A stretch of DNA of 14,196 bases from Candidatus Aminicenantes bacterium UBA876 (GTDB lineage: Bacteria; Acidobacteriota; Aminicenantia; UBA2199), in assembly GCA_002294665.1 (NCBI GenBank), contig DBFQ01000037.1, positions 15,354 to 29,549 on the forward strand, read 5' to 3'. Each line of letters begins with the position of its first letter. Position 1 is the stretch's first letter. Of the stretch, positions 1-7,551 are shown piece after piece. The translations under genes were made by a program, and so were the position numbers. The notes beneath the pieces are model-generated. The model was not told the DNA's origin. It was given only the letters and a program-made list of their open reading frames with translations, and did no database searches.

Positions 1-221
1 CGGCGGGTAATATCGAGCTTTTGCTGAAGCTGGTGGAAGCGCATGCCCCGGCAATCGAACGGGTTTCCCTGCTGCCGTTTCATCCGACTGCGGCCCATAA
101 GTACCGGCGCCTGAAAATGGCGAATGCCATGCGGGATATGCCGCGCATGTCCGAAGCAGGGGTTTCGGAGATTGCACGACGACTGCGAGCGGTTCACCCG
201 GATGTGCGCATTGGAGGCTGA
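1..221 (+). CDS. Glycyl radical enzyme activating enzyme (radical SAM), C-terminal fragment
   Basis: Only the last 73 or so codons are in the window, open from the first base in the frame beginning at position 3 and ending at TGA 219-221. The visible segment has the usual tail of PFL-activase-type radical SAM proteins: a strand ending in LLPFH, a few residues, then HKYRRL, matching the family pattern of LLPYH, a short linker and KY. The CxxxCxxC cluster motif would lie upstream, outside the window. Such enzymes cleave S-adenosylmethionine with a 4Fe-4S cluster to place a radical on the glycine of the partner enzyme. The partner starts one base after this stop codon, so the pair is almost certainly co-transcribed and translationally coupled. 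A TTG at 21 is only an internal codon. The assignment depends on the short tail plus the neighbour. Confidence 0.78.
   Translation, partial: AGNIELLLKLVEAHAPAIERVSLLPFHPTAAHKYRRLKMANAMRDMPRMSEAGVSEIARRLRAVHPDVRIGG
211..217 (+). promoter_or_regulatory. Ribosome binding site fixing the start of the glycyl radical enzyme
   Basis: GGAGG at 213-217 lies five bases before ATG 223 and sits inside the last codons of the activase gene. The reading frame stays open upstream to 124, but that earlier ATG lies within the activase coding sequence and has no comparable site. This selects 223 as the start. Confidence 0.8.
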
Positions 222-222
222 T

Positions 223-2586
223 ATGAACGAACGGATCCGTAACCTGCGTGAACAGAGCCTGAAAGCGCAGGCTCGCATATCCACCGAGCGGGCCTGTCTG
301 CTGACGGAGTTTTATGCCGATCCCCTGAATGCCGCCATTCCGGCTCGCGAAATGCGGGGACGCGTCTTCCGCCATATCATGGAACACAAAACCCTTTACA
401 TTGGAGAAGGAGAATTGATCGTCGGTGAGCGCGGGCCGTTTCCCAAAGCCACGCCCACTTATCCCGAGATCTGCCTGCACACGCTGGATGACCTGGAAGT
501 GCTTCATTCCCGTCCCAAAGTATCTTTTATTGTGGACAGTGAAACCCGCGGGAGCTATGCGCAACAGGTCATTCCCTTCTGGAACGGCCGTTCACTTCGT
601 CAGCGCATCTTCGCCGAACTGCCGCCGGAATGGCACCGGGCTTATGAAGCCGGAGTTTTTACGGAGTTCCAGGAACAGCGTGCTCCGGGACACACCGCGG
701 GCGGCAGTCGCATTTTTTTAAACGGATTTTCCGATATCCTGGGCGAAATTCGCTCCCGGTTGGAGCGGCTCGATTTTGCCACGGATCCGCATGCCTTGAA
801 AGCCCGCCAGACCCTTCGCGGCATGGAGCAGGCGGCTCAGGGGATTATCAGCCTGGGGCGGCGTTACGCGGAGTTGCTGGCTGAGCGGGCGCAAATTGAG
901 AAAGATCCCTCCCGCAAAGGGGAATTACAAGCCATGGCGGCCATCTGTTCACGGGTCCCGGAACACGCGCCGCAGACTTTCTGGGAAGCGCTGCAGCACT
1001 ACTGGTTCGTCCACCTCGGTGTGATCACGGAATTCAACACCTGGGATTCGTTCAATCCCGGGCGCCTGGACCAGCATCTGCTGCCGTTCTACCGTCGCGA
1101 TATCGCGGCCGGCCGCTTGACCCCGGAGCGCGCCCGGGAACTGCTGCAGGCGTTCTGGATCAAGTTCAACAACCAGCCGGCCCCGCCCAAAGTCGGGGTT
1201 ACCGCGCAGGAGAGCAATACGTATACCGATTTCTGCCTCATCAACCTGGGAGGCCTGACCCGAAATGGCGAAGATGGAGTGAACGAGCTGACGGACATGA
1301 TCCTGGACGTGATCCAGGAAATGCGCATCCTGCAGCCCAGTTCAATGGTACAGGTCAGCTGCAGGAATCCGGACCGTTTTTTGCGCCGGGCTTTACAGAT
1401 CGTGGCGACCGGTTTCGGACAGCCCTCCTTTTTCAACTCCGAAGCCGTTGTCGCCGAGTTGCTGCGTCAGGGAAAAAGCATTGAGGATGCCCGCGAAGGC
1501 GGTGCCAGCGGCTGCGTGGAATCGGGCGCATTCGGCCGCGAAGCGTATTTTTTGACCGGCTATTTCAACCTGCCCAAGATCCTGGAGTTGACGTTGCATA
1601 ACGGCAGGGACCCGCGCACGGGAATCCAGCTGGGCCCGGAAACGGGAGAGGCGGGGGATCTGGTTGATTTCGCCGGCCTGATGCGGGCATTTTCGGCGCA
1701 GGTTGAATTTTTCGCGGACCTCAAGATCCGCGGCAACAACCTGATCGAACAGGTCTACGCAAACGAGATGCCCGCGCCGTTCCTTTCGTTGTTAATCGAA
1801 GATTGCGTGCGCAAATGCCGCGATTACCACGAAGGAGGCGCCCGCTACAACACATCCTATATCCAGGGTGTGGGATTGGGGACGATCACCGATTCCCTGT
1901 CCGCGATCAAGCGCCATGTGTTTGATTCCGGGGAAATCAGCCTGGATGGGCTGGTATCGATCCTGGACCGGGATTTTCAAAGATCCGGTCAATGGCGGCA
2001 ACGCCTGAGCGATGATACCCCGCGCTGGGGCAATGATGAAGATGCAGCGGATCGGTTGGCGGCGGACGTTTTCGAGATTTTCTTCCGTGCCGTTGACGGA
2101 CGCCCGAATACCCGCGGGGGCGTCCACCGCATCAACCTGCTGCCCACCACTTCACACGTTTATTTCGGCAGCGTGACCGGGGCGACCGCCGACGGGCGTC
2201 ATGCCGGTACGCCGCTTTCAGAGGGAATCTCGCCTGTCCAGGGAGCGGATCGCAACGGCCCCACGGCCGTGATCCGTTCCGCCGCCCGGATTGATCACCA
2301 GCGGACCGGCGGCACGCTGTTAAACCAGAAATTCACCCCGGACCTGCTGCAGGATCCGGAAAGCCTGGAGAAAATTCTCTACCTGGTGCGGGCCTATTTC
2401 CGCCTGGGGGGACATCATATCCAATTCAATGTCGTGGACGCGAAAACCCTGCGCCAGGCGCAACGGGAGCCGGGAAAGCACCGTGACCTGATTGTACGCG
2501 TGGCCGGCTACAGCGACTATTTCAATGACCTGGGGCGCGACCTTCAGGACGAAATCATCCGGCGTACGGAGCATCAGGGGTTCTGA
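223..2586 (+). CDS. hypD: Glycyl radical enzyme, trans-4-hydroxy-L-proline dehydratase (HypD) type
   Basis: A 787-residue protein, close to the roughly 790 residues of characterised HypD. It has the PFL-like barrel domain, then a C-terminal glycyl radical domain with RVAGYSDYF and radical glycine G762. The thiyl cysteine is C431 in GASGCVES, with catalytic E433. From memory, the active-site residues of Clostridioides difficile HypD are F152, H160, D278, S334, D339, F340, C434, E436, Y450 and G765. The same residues occur here three positions lower: F149, H157, D275, S331, D336, F337, C431, E433, Y447 and G762. This favours dehydration of trans-4-hydroxy-L-proline to 1-pyrroline-5-carboxylate, which ProC can reduce to proline. 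The single Cys in GCVE argues against pyruvate formate-lyase, which has adjacent cysteines. Other eliminating GREs such as isethionate lyase or diol dehydratase are less likely. The enzyme is cytosolic, strictly anaerobic and activated by the upstream gene product. Confidence 0.9.
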   Translation: MNERIRNLREQSLKAQARISTERACLLTEFYADPLNAAIPAREMRGRVFRHIMEHKTLYIGEGELIVGERGPFPKATPTYPEICLHTLDDLEVLHSRPKVSFIVDSETRGSYAQQVIPFWNGRSLRQRIFAELPPEWHRAYEAGVFTEFQEQRAPGHTAGGSRIFLNGFSDILGEIRSRLERLDFATDPHALKARQTLRGMEQAAQGIISLGRRYAELLAERAQIEKDPSRKGELQAMAAICSRVPEHAPQTFWEALQHYWFVHLGVITEFNTWDSFNPGRLDQHLLPFYRRDIAAGRLTPERARELLQAFWIKFNNQPAPPKVGVTAQESNTYTDFCLINLGGLTRNGEDGVNELTDMILDVIQEMRILQPSSMVQVSCRNPDRFLRRALQIVATGFGQPSFFNSEAVVAELLRQGKSIEDAREGGASGCVESGAFGREAYFLTGYFNLPKILELTLHNGRDPRTGIQLGPETGEAGDLVDFAGLMRAFSAQVEFFADLKIRGNNLIEQVYANEMPAPFLSLLIEDCVRKCRDYHEGGARYNTSYIQGVGLGTITDSLSAIKRHVFDSGEISLDGLVSILDRDFQRSGQWRQRLSDDTPRWGNDEDAADRLAADVFEIFFRAVDGRPNTRGGVHRINLLPTTSHVYFGSVTGATADGRHAGTPLSEGISPVQGADRNGPTAVIRSAARIDHQRTGGTLLNQKFTPDLLQDPESLEKILYLVRAYFRLGGHHIQFNVVDAKTLRQAQREPGKHRDLIVRVAGYSDYFNDLGRDLQDEIIRRTEHQGF

Positions 2587-2590
2587 GGCT

Positions 2591-2620
2591 GAAAACGCCC
2601 GGGTGCTTTCCCGGAGTTTC
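2591..2620. terminator. Possible bidirectional hairpin between convergent genes
   Basis: CCGGG (2599-2603) and CCCGG (2610-2614) form a 5-bp GC stem around a 6-nt loop, in the 32-nt gap between the GRE stop and the stop of the opposing operon. Flanking A-rich and T-rich bases (AAA at 2593-2595, TTT at 2617-2619) can extend pairing across a small internal loop. On the minus strand the stem is followed by GCG and TTTT, a short terminator-like tail. The plus-strand T run is only three. It is weak as an intrinsic terminator but well placed. Confidence 0.4.
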
Positions 2621-4193
2621 AGTCTCTCGATCGGCGAACCTGAACCTGATGGGTGCGTGAAACCGAAAGTCCGGTGTGGCGGTCAACGGCGGAAAAGTAA
2701 ATCCGGTACGGCCCGGGCCTGGGAAATTTCAAGGCCATGCTTACATCCAGGAAAGGTTCTGGATCCGTGAAACTTCGCTCGAATTCCAGGGTTTCTCCCT
2801 GGGGTGTCTCCGCGGTCAGCCATACCTGGACGGAAGAATGCAGCGATCCCTTCTCCAGTCGGATTGAGTAGCCCGACAATGTGAAGTTCAGGCGGTCGGG
2901 GCGGCACTCAAAATCGATCAATTTGATTTCATCGACCTCACTGAGGTGAATATGTTCGCGGTGAAATACACGCAGGGATTGATCCCGGACGGCGACTTTT
3001 ACGCGCCGCCTGTCGATTACCCGGTTCGCTGGAACGCGGCGCGGGGCATAAGTGACGCGGTAGAACACATCTTCGGCGTTTACCAGTTCGCTGAGGGCGC
3101 GCATGGCGTGATTGTCGTTGACGACCCGGCCCCCGGTGGCCCGGGCGACACGCTGAAAAGCCAGGCGCCAGTCAGAGAACACGTTGCGCAAGACCAGGTG
3201 CCTGGTTTGATCGGCGGTCTGTGGGCGCGAATCCATTTCGACCAATTGATAGGTCGCCCCGGCATGGATGAATGCATCCTCGATCTGATTCAACTGCGCG
3301 GGAGTATTGCGCGGGCTGTTCAGATCGCGAATCATCTGATGGGCGAACTGTCGCAACTGGTTGATGTAATCCTGGTTTTCCAGGCGCAGCATCAGGTTGG
3401 CGTAGGGGTGGAGGGCCGGGAAAACCGGTTGTTGAAAAAAAACCAGCGCCCATTTTTCATTTCTCAGAGTTCTGAGGGCGTTGGCCAGGTTGAGTAACCT
3501 GCGATGGTTGGCTTCCAGGTGGCGCTGTTGGAAACTGCGCCATTCGGTTTGAATGATGGATTTGAACTCGTTGAATACGCGCACGAACGTAAGGTCCTCG
3601 GGTTCCTGGCCCCCGCCCTGCCGGGCCCGGAACTTGGGGACAAAATCATCACAAAGGGAATTGAAATACTGCATCGTGGACTGGATGTCCTGCTCTACCC
3701 GCTGGGTCCAGCCAACCATCTGCCGCCGGAAATTGATCCGGGCCGTAGCGATCTGATCCCGAGCGGAAATGACCTCTGAATAGGCGGGCAGCATCAGGAT
3801 CACCGTGTCGCCGTCACGGTACACTTCGTGAAACAGGTAATCCAGAGCTTCATCCAGGGAATGGTTCTGTTGCCAGATCCAGAGATAGACCAGGATGATC
3901 CGCGGGGCTGCGTCTTTGGACACTGCCGGGCGGGCCCGGTCGATGGTTCCCAGGTGCCGACGGATTTCCGTGCAACTGGTCACTGGAACGGGGCTGTCGT
4001 ATTCATAAACCGAAAAATCTTCCGCTTTCAGTCCGGCTTTGGGAGTTCCATCCGCAGACAGGGCGCGGACAACCAATTCCACCTGGCTGACACGCACGTA
4101 TTCCTTGATCTGATCGTCTTCTGTGACCGGTGTGCCGGCCGGCAGGGCCAGGGATACGACGGCGTGCAGGAAAATCAGCAGAAAAAGTTTCAC
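2619..4193 (-). CDS. Exported VWFA-like protein, tandem copy 2 (acidobacterial VWFA-related)
   Basis: A 524-residue exported protein with a hydrophobic N-terminus (MKLFLLIFLHAVVSLALPAG) that acts as a signal peptide. A beta segment at about 31-75 has the family pattern of EYVRV, a Gly-rich turn, then LKAEDFSVYEYDSPVP, as in proteins of the acidobacterial VWFA-related group. A VWA-like strand-helix unit at about 98-136 follows (PRIILVYLWIW, then YRDGDTVILMLP), then a long helical insert. The segment NAEDVFYRVTYAP resembles the end of the VWFA domain in that group. The last ~105 residues look like an Ig-like beta sandwich. The metal-binding DxSxS normally found after the first VWA strand is absent, since WIWQQN occupies that place. 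The GTG start overlaps the previous gene's TGA by four bases (GTGA), and GGGAGG at 4203-4208 precedes it by nine bases. Paralogous to the gene just upstream; the function is unknown. Confidence 0.88.
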   Translation of the reverse strand: MKLFLLIFLHAVVSLALPAGTPVTEDDQIKEYVRVSQVELVVRALSADGTPKAGLKAEDFSVYEYDSPVPVTSCTEIRRHLGTIDRARPAVSKDAAPRIILVYLWIWQQNHSLDEALDYLFHEVYRDGDTVILMLPAYSEVISARDQIATARINFRRQMVGWTQRVEQDIQSTMQYFNSLCDDFVPKFRARQGGGQEPEDLTFVRVFNEFKSIIQTEWRSFQQRHLEANHRRLLNLANALRTLRNEKWALVFFQQPVFPALHPYANLMLRLENQDYINQLRQFAHQMIRDLNSPRNTPAQLNQIEDAFIHAGATYQLVEMDSRPQTADQTRHLVLRNVFSDWRLAFQRVARATGGRVVNDNHAMRALSELVNAEDVFYRVTYAPRRVPANRVIDRRRVKVAVRDQSLRVFHREHIHLSEVDEIKLIDFECRPDRLNFTLSGYSIRLEKGSLHSSVQVWLTAETPQGETLEFERSFTDPEPFLDVSMALKFPRPGPYRIYFSAVDRHTGLSVSRTHQVQVRRSRD

Positions 4194-5794
4194 GTCCGGT
4201 CGCCTCCCGGGTGTTCAACGGCGGGCTTGTCGGCAAGGATGACCTGGACCACCTGGTTTTCTTTCACCACGTGACCGGTGAAGCGGTCTTCAGCGTGAAA
4301 ATAAAGCTGAAAATGTCCTGAATGTGGAAAATGCAGGTCCATGGAGACCTGCAGGAAAGGTTCCGCAGTGTCGAAATCACGGGTGAAGGTGCGGACTTCT
4401 CCCCGGGCGGACTCGGCGCTGATGCGGACCCGGATGTCTGAGCGCAGTCGTTCACCCTCCATGCGTACCGCATACCCGGTCAGGATGAATTTCAGCCGCG
4501 TGGCGTCACAGTGGAATTCAGCCAGGCGGATTTCCTCCACCTCACTCAAACGCATGCTGCGGACATGGAAGACGCGTGCGCCGGGTTGACTGCAGTTGAT
4601 GACGAGGCGACGCTCGTCCCCCGAAGTCCGGCCATCCTCCTGAGCCGGCCGGTAAGTCAGCAGGTAGTATATGTCTTCGGCATCGGCAATCCGCTGCAAT
4701 GCGCGATCGGGGATGTTGTCCTGGATATTTTTTCCGCCGGTGGCCTGGACAAGGCGCTGGAAGGTCCATTGGCGGTCCGAATACACTTCCCTCAAAGCCA
4801 GGTCGGGGTTTTTGTCTGTTTCATCACGATTCGTATCCATGCGGACCAGATGGAAGGTGGTGTTGCAGCGGATGAACGCCTGTTCAATGGCCTGGAGTTG
4901 AACTTCCGGCTCGTGAGGAGAATTCATCAGGCGGATCATTTCGTTCGAAAAGTTTCTCAGCTGATCCGCCTGGCTCGGGTTTTCAAAGCGGGTCCAGAAA
5001 ATCGCGTTGGGGTGGACGGTAGGGAACGTCGGCGGTTGCAGAAATACAACCGCCCATTTCTGGTGTTTGATTCCCCGCATCAGTTCGGCGAGTCGTTTGA
5101 AATCGCGGTTGGGGATATCCAGAAAGCGGCTGCGGAAAAATTGCCAGTCACTTAACACGGAACTGCGGAATGTTTCGAAGGCGCGAATGAAGCCCCAGTC
5201 CGTATCCATGGTCGCCAGCAACCGGTCATTCTCGATCAGGTCACGCAACAGGCGGTTCAGGTTGGCGATGATGCTCTCGAGATTCTGAGATCGCTGCCGG
5301 GTCCATTCACGCAGGTCACGCTCAAATTCAGCACGCACCGGGGCAATATCGCTGCGTCGCTGAATCACGCGGGTAGAAACAGGCAGCGAAAGAATGACGG
5401 TGTCGCCATCCTGGTAAATCCGTTCAAACAGCGTGTCCAACGCTTTGGTGTAGACTTCGCTGTCCTGCCAGACCCAGAAGTAAACCAGGAAAAAACGTGG
5501 AGTGGCCGGTACCCGGCCGGATGCGATCGCCGCGCTGTTGATGCGGCGCTTGACTTCCACGCAACTGGTGATGGGTACGGGGGAGCCGTTTTCGGTCACG
5601 GCAAAGTCCTTTTGCGACAGCCCGGAAACCGGGCTTCCTCCGCGATCCATTACCCTTACGATCAATTCCACCTGGTTGACTTCGACGTATTCCTGTACCC
5701 GTTCCTGAGAAGAGATCCCTGCGGGCATGAGCCAAAGGATTGTGATCAGGACCGATAAAGACCTGCTGTGTCGATTGCGATCAATTGCATTCAT
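4190..5794 (-). CDS. Exported VWFA-like protein, tandem copy 1 (acidobacterial VWFA-related)
   Basis: A 534-residue protein with signal peptide MNAIDRNRHSRSLSVLITIL followed by WLMPAG. It has the same domain order as copy 2: the N-terminal EYVEVNQVELIVRV...LSQKDFAVTENG segment at about 35-72, a VWA-like unit at 98-138 (LVYFWVWQDS, then YQDGDTVILSLP), a long helical insert, a second buried strand (KWAVVFLQPP), and ADAEDIYYLLTYRP, which closely fits the end of the acidobacterial VWFA-related family. A C-terminal beta domain completes it. As in copy 2, the MIDAS DxSxS is missing where it should follow the first strand. ATG 5794 is chosen because GGGGAGG lies four bases upstream and the signal peptide begins there; an upstream in-frame ATG at 5863 would overlap the preceding gene and push the signal peptide inward. 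Likely periplasmic or surface-exposed; the role is unknown. Confidence 0.88.
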   Translation of the reverse strand: MNAIDRNRHSRSLSVLITILWLMPAGISSQERVQEYVEVNQVELIVRVMDRGGSPVSGLSQKDFAVTENGSPVPITSCVEVKRRINSAAIASGRVPATPRFFLVYFWVWQDSEVYTKALDTLFERIYQDGDTVILSLPVSTRVIQRRSDIAPVRAEFERDLREWTRQRSQNLESIIANLNRLLRDLIENDRLLATMDTDWGFIRAFETFRSSVLSDWQFFRSRFLDIPNRDFKRLAELMRGIKHQKWAVVFLQPPTFPTVHPNAIFWTRFENPSQADQLRNFSNEMIRLMNSPHEPEVQLQAIEQAFIRCNTTFHLVRMDTNRDETDKNPDLALREVYSDRQWTFQRLVQATGGKNIQDNIPDRALQRIADAEDIYYLLTYRPAQEDGRTSGDERRLVINCSQPGARVFHVRSMRLSEVEEIRLAEFHCDATRLKFILTGYAVRMEGERLRSDIRVRISAESARGEVRTFTRDFDTAEPFLQVSMDLHFPHSGHFQLYFHAEDRFTGHVVKENQVVQVILADKPAVEHPGGDRT

Positions 5795-5798
5795 ACTG

Positions 5799-5805
5799 CC
5801 TCCCC
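5799..5805 (-). promoter_or_regulatory. Strong ribosome binding site for VWFA-like copy 1
   Basis: The minus-strand sequence GGGGAGG stands four bases before ATG 5794. It lies in the 34-nt gap after the upstream gene and decides against the longer start at 5863. Confidence 0.8.
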
Positions 5806-5828
5806 GGGCTGAAAATCCGCTTGCCGTC

Positions 5829-6845
5829 TCATGGCCGCTTCGCCGCACCGCGGTCGGATGCATCGGTTTCTCTGGATCTGTTGAGGCGTTGCAGCCAGTA
5901 GCCCGCCTTCGCCTTTACCATGGAATCCGGATCTTCGCGAACGATGCGCTCGAGTTCGGAAACAGCCTGGCCGGAGGGAAAGCGGGTCAGCAGCAACAAC
6001 AGGTCCCCACGCATTTTTGCCGATGGCGTAGCCGCGATTTCTCTGCGCAGCGCCTCCCAGGCGAAATCCGGCTTTATGGGAATGAGAATCTCAATGGCGG
6101 CGCAGCGCACCCTCGAGTCGCCTTCTTTTGCGGGATCCGCGGCATTCACCAGCGAATCAACCTCTTCGCGTTCGCCGGCACGAAACTGATCGCACCACAG
6201 GTCCAGGCGCAATACCCGGGCATCATCCGACCAGGGGCCCTCGGGGAAGTCGCTGATCATGCGCTCGATCATCATCAGCGCCCGCCGACGCAATTGTTCG
6301 GCCCCGCTTTCCTGATCGCGTGCCTGGCGAAAACCGGCATAGGCGTTCCAGTAAAGCGCTTCTTCCAGCAAAGCATGGTTCGCGAAGTTCAGGACAAAAA
6401 AATCAAATGCGCGATGTGCCGCTTCCCATTGATGGTTATAAAGGTGGTTTTTGCCTTCGGCCAGGATATGCGCAGCTTTGATATCGAGTTTGAGGATCAC
6501 GGGCAGCAGCTCCTGCCTGTCGTTGCGCCAGGAAATGGTCAGGTTGTAGATCTCGGACATGGCTTCCGGATCAAAGGCCTGAATCTTCCAGCGGCCGGGT
6601 TTCACCTGGGTGAAAAGCCATTCGCCGTTTTTGTCGGACCGGGTCTGCCTGGGCGAGGCGGCCCGGCCGGAGATACCGAGCAGGATGACCCGCGCGCTGG
6701 ATACGGCCGTTCCATGGGAATCTTCCACCCGTCCCCGTAAATCAAAGGCCACCCGTTGGGGCTTTTTTGTCTGCGGTGCAGCCGCGACCGCAAAAGCTGC
6801 GTTCAACAGGAAAAGAACGGCAAAAACGCTAAATAACCGGCGCAC
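5829..6845 (-). CDS. Secreted protein: carboxypeptidase-regulatory-like domain plus helical/HEAT-like repeats
   Basis: A 338-residue protein. Residues 1-23 are a signal peptide ending AVAAA. Residues ~32-95 form a beta-sandwich resembling the carboxypeptidase regulatory-like (CarboxypepD_reg) domain: GRVEDSHGTAVSSARVIL, then SDKNGEWLFTQVKPGRWKI. After that, ~115-215 is a TPR-like helical segment (YNHQWEAAHRAFDFF, then EEALYWNAYAGFRQA), and ~225-322 contains HEAT-like helix pairs ending in VKAKAGYWLQRLNRS. There is no catalytic motif, so a binding or scaffold role in the envelope is likely. The GTG start is supported by GGAGG at 6852-6856, six bases upstream, and by the signal peptide starting there. 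It overlaps the anti-sigma gene by 17 bases, which implies translational coupling. It is the first non-regulatory gene of the operon. Confidence 0.85.
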   Translation of the reverse strand: MRRLFSVFAVLFLLNAAFAVAAAPQTKKPQRVAFDLRGRVEDSHGTAVSSARVILLGISGRAASPRQTRSDKNGEWLFTQVKPGRWKIQAFDPEAMSEIYNLTISWRNDRQELLPVILKLDIKAAHILAEGKNHLYNHQWEAAHRAFDFFVLNFANHALLEEALYWNAYAGFRQARDQESGAEQLRRRALMMIERMISDFPEGPWSDDARVLRLDLWCDQFRAGEREEVDSLVNAADPAKEGDSRVRCAAIEILIPIKPDFAWEALRREIAATPSAKMRGDLLLLLTRFPSGQAVSELERIVREDPDSMVKAKAGYWLQRLNRSRETDASDRGAAKRP

Positions 6846-7551
6846 GTTGAACCTCCATCTGGAAATCCGCCGGATTGTGGTTCAAGAGGATGCGGATCCT
6901 TTCCAGCAAGCGTTGTTGCTCGATAACCCGCTGCAGCCACTCGGGATCACGCCGGAGTGTTTCCGACCGATTCTGCAGTTCTCTGAGCAGGAATGCGGTT
7001 TCTTCCAGCAAGTAGCGTGCTTCCGGGGATGAAACGCTGTCACGGCTCAAAAGCCGGTTCTGGAACAACAGGTGATCGATGGCCTGCTCTCCCGGTGGGG
7101 AAGCGGTAAAGATCGGGAGTCCTTTGTTCCCGGCATCCAGAAGCAGCAGTTGCAGATCTCCCAGGTATTGGATCCATTCCGGTTGCCGGCTGAGCGCCTG
7201 AACGGGCGATGTCGGAGCTGGCGAAAACTGCCTGCGGCTGAGCTGAATCCCGACGCCCAGTCCAATCGCGAAAATGATCAGTGCCGCCGCCACTTTCATC
7301 AAGTATGCCGGATGGAACCGCGGGGTGGGTTCAAGCCCGGCCAGAATGCGTTTCCAGGTTGCCTCGGCGGCTTCGGTTCCGGATTGCGTGACTGCCTGCG
7401 CAAGGCCGTCCAACATGCCCCTGATCTGTGAATACTCACGGGCACATCGCGGACAATGGAGCAGGTGTTCCGCGATCTTTTCCCGCTTGAGCTCCGGCAA
7501 TTCAGCGTAGTAGAACAGGTGAAGGTTGCGGCGCACGCGATTACATCTCAT
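6829..7551 (-). CDS. Membrane-anchored zinc-finger anti-sigma factor
   Basis: A 240-residue protein. The N-terminal cytoplasmic domain has the ZAS/zf-HC2 signature H29-x3-C33-x2-C36 (HLLHCPRC), with C3 as a possible fourth zinc ligand. One transmembrane helix follows at about 83-104 (YLMKVAAALIIFAIGLGVGI). The C-terminal ~130 residues lie outside the membrane, are helical and rich in Leu, Arg and Glu, and form the probable sensory part. Proteins of this kind bind and hold an ECF sigma factor until a signal releases it. The immediately upstream gene is such a sigma factor and overlaps this one by 11 bases. ATG 7551 is chosen over the open frame's earlier start at 7599 because GGAG at 7558-7561 lies six bases upstream and the zinc-finger module normally begins near the N-terminus. 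Confidence 0.9.
   Translation of the reverse strand: MRCNRVRRNLHLFYYAELPELKREKIAEHLLHCPRCAREYSQIRGMLDGLAQAVTQSGTEAAEATWKRILAGLEPTPRFHPAYLMKVAAALIIFAIGLGVGIQLSRRQFSPAPTSPVQALSRQPEWIQYLGDLQLLLLDAGNKGLPIFTASPPGEQAIDHLLFQNRLLSRDSVSSPEARYLLEETAFLLRELQNRSETLRRDPEWLQRVIEQQRLLERIRILLNHNPADFQMEVQRAPVI

Noticed and set aside
124..222. A 33-codon N-terminal extension of the glycyl radical enzyme from ATG 124
   Set aside because: It lies wholly inside the activase coding sequence in another frame, has no ribosome site, and the family N-terminus begins at ATG 223 behind GGAGG.
2946..3497. A 183-codon plus-strand open frame inside VWFA-like copy 2
   Set aside because: It is antisense to a gene with conserved paralogous motifs, and no family features are seen in its product.
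5727..6740. A 337-codon plus-strand open frame
   Set aside because: It lies antisense across the start of VWFA-like copy 1 and most of the carboxypeptidase-regulatory-like gene, both of which have signal peptides and ribosome sites. Its own translation shows no domain or leader.
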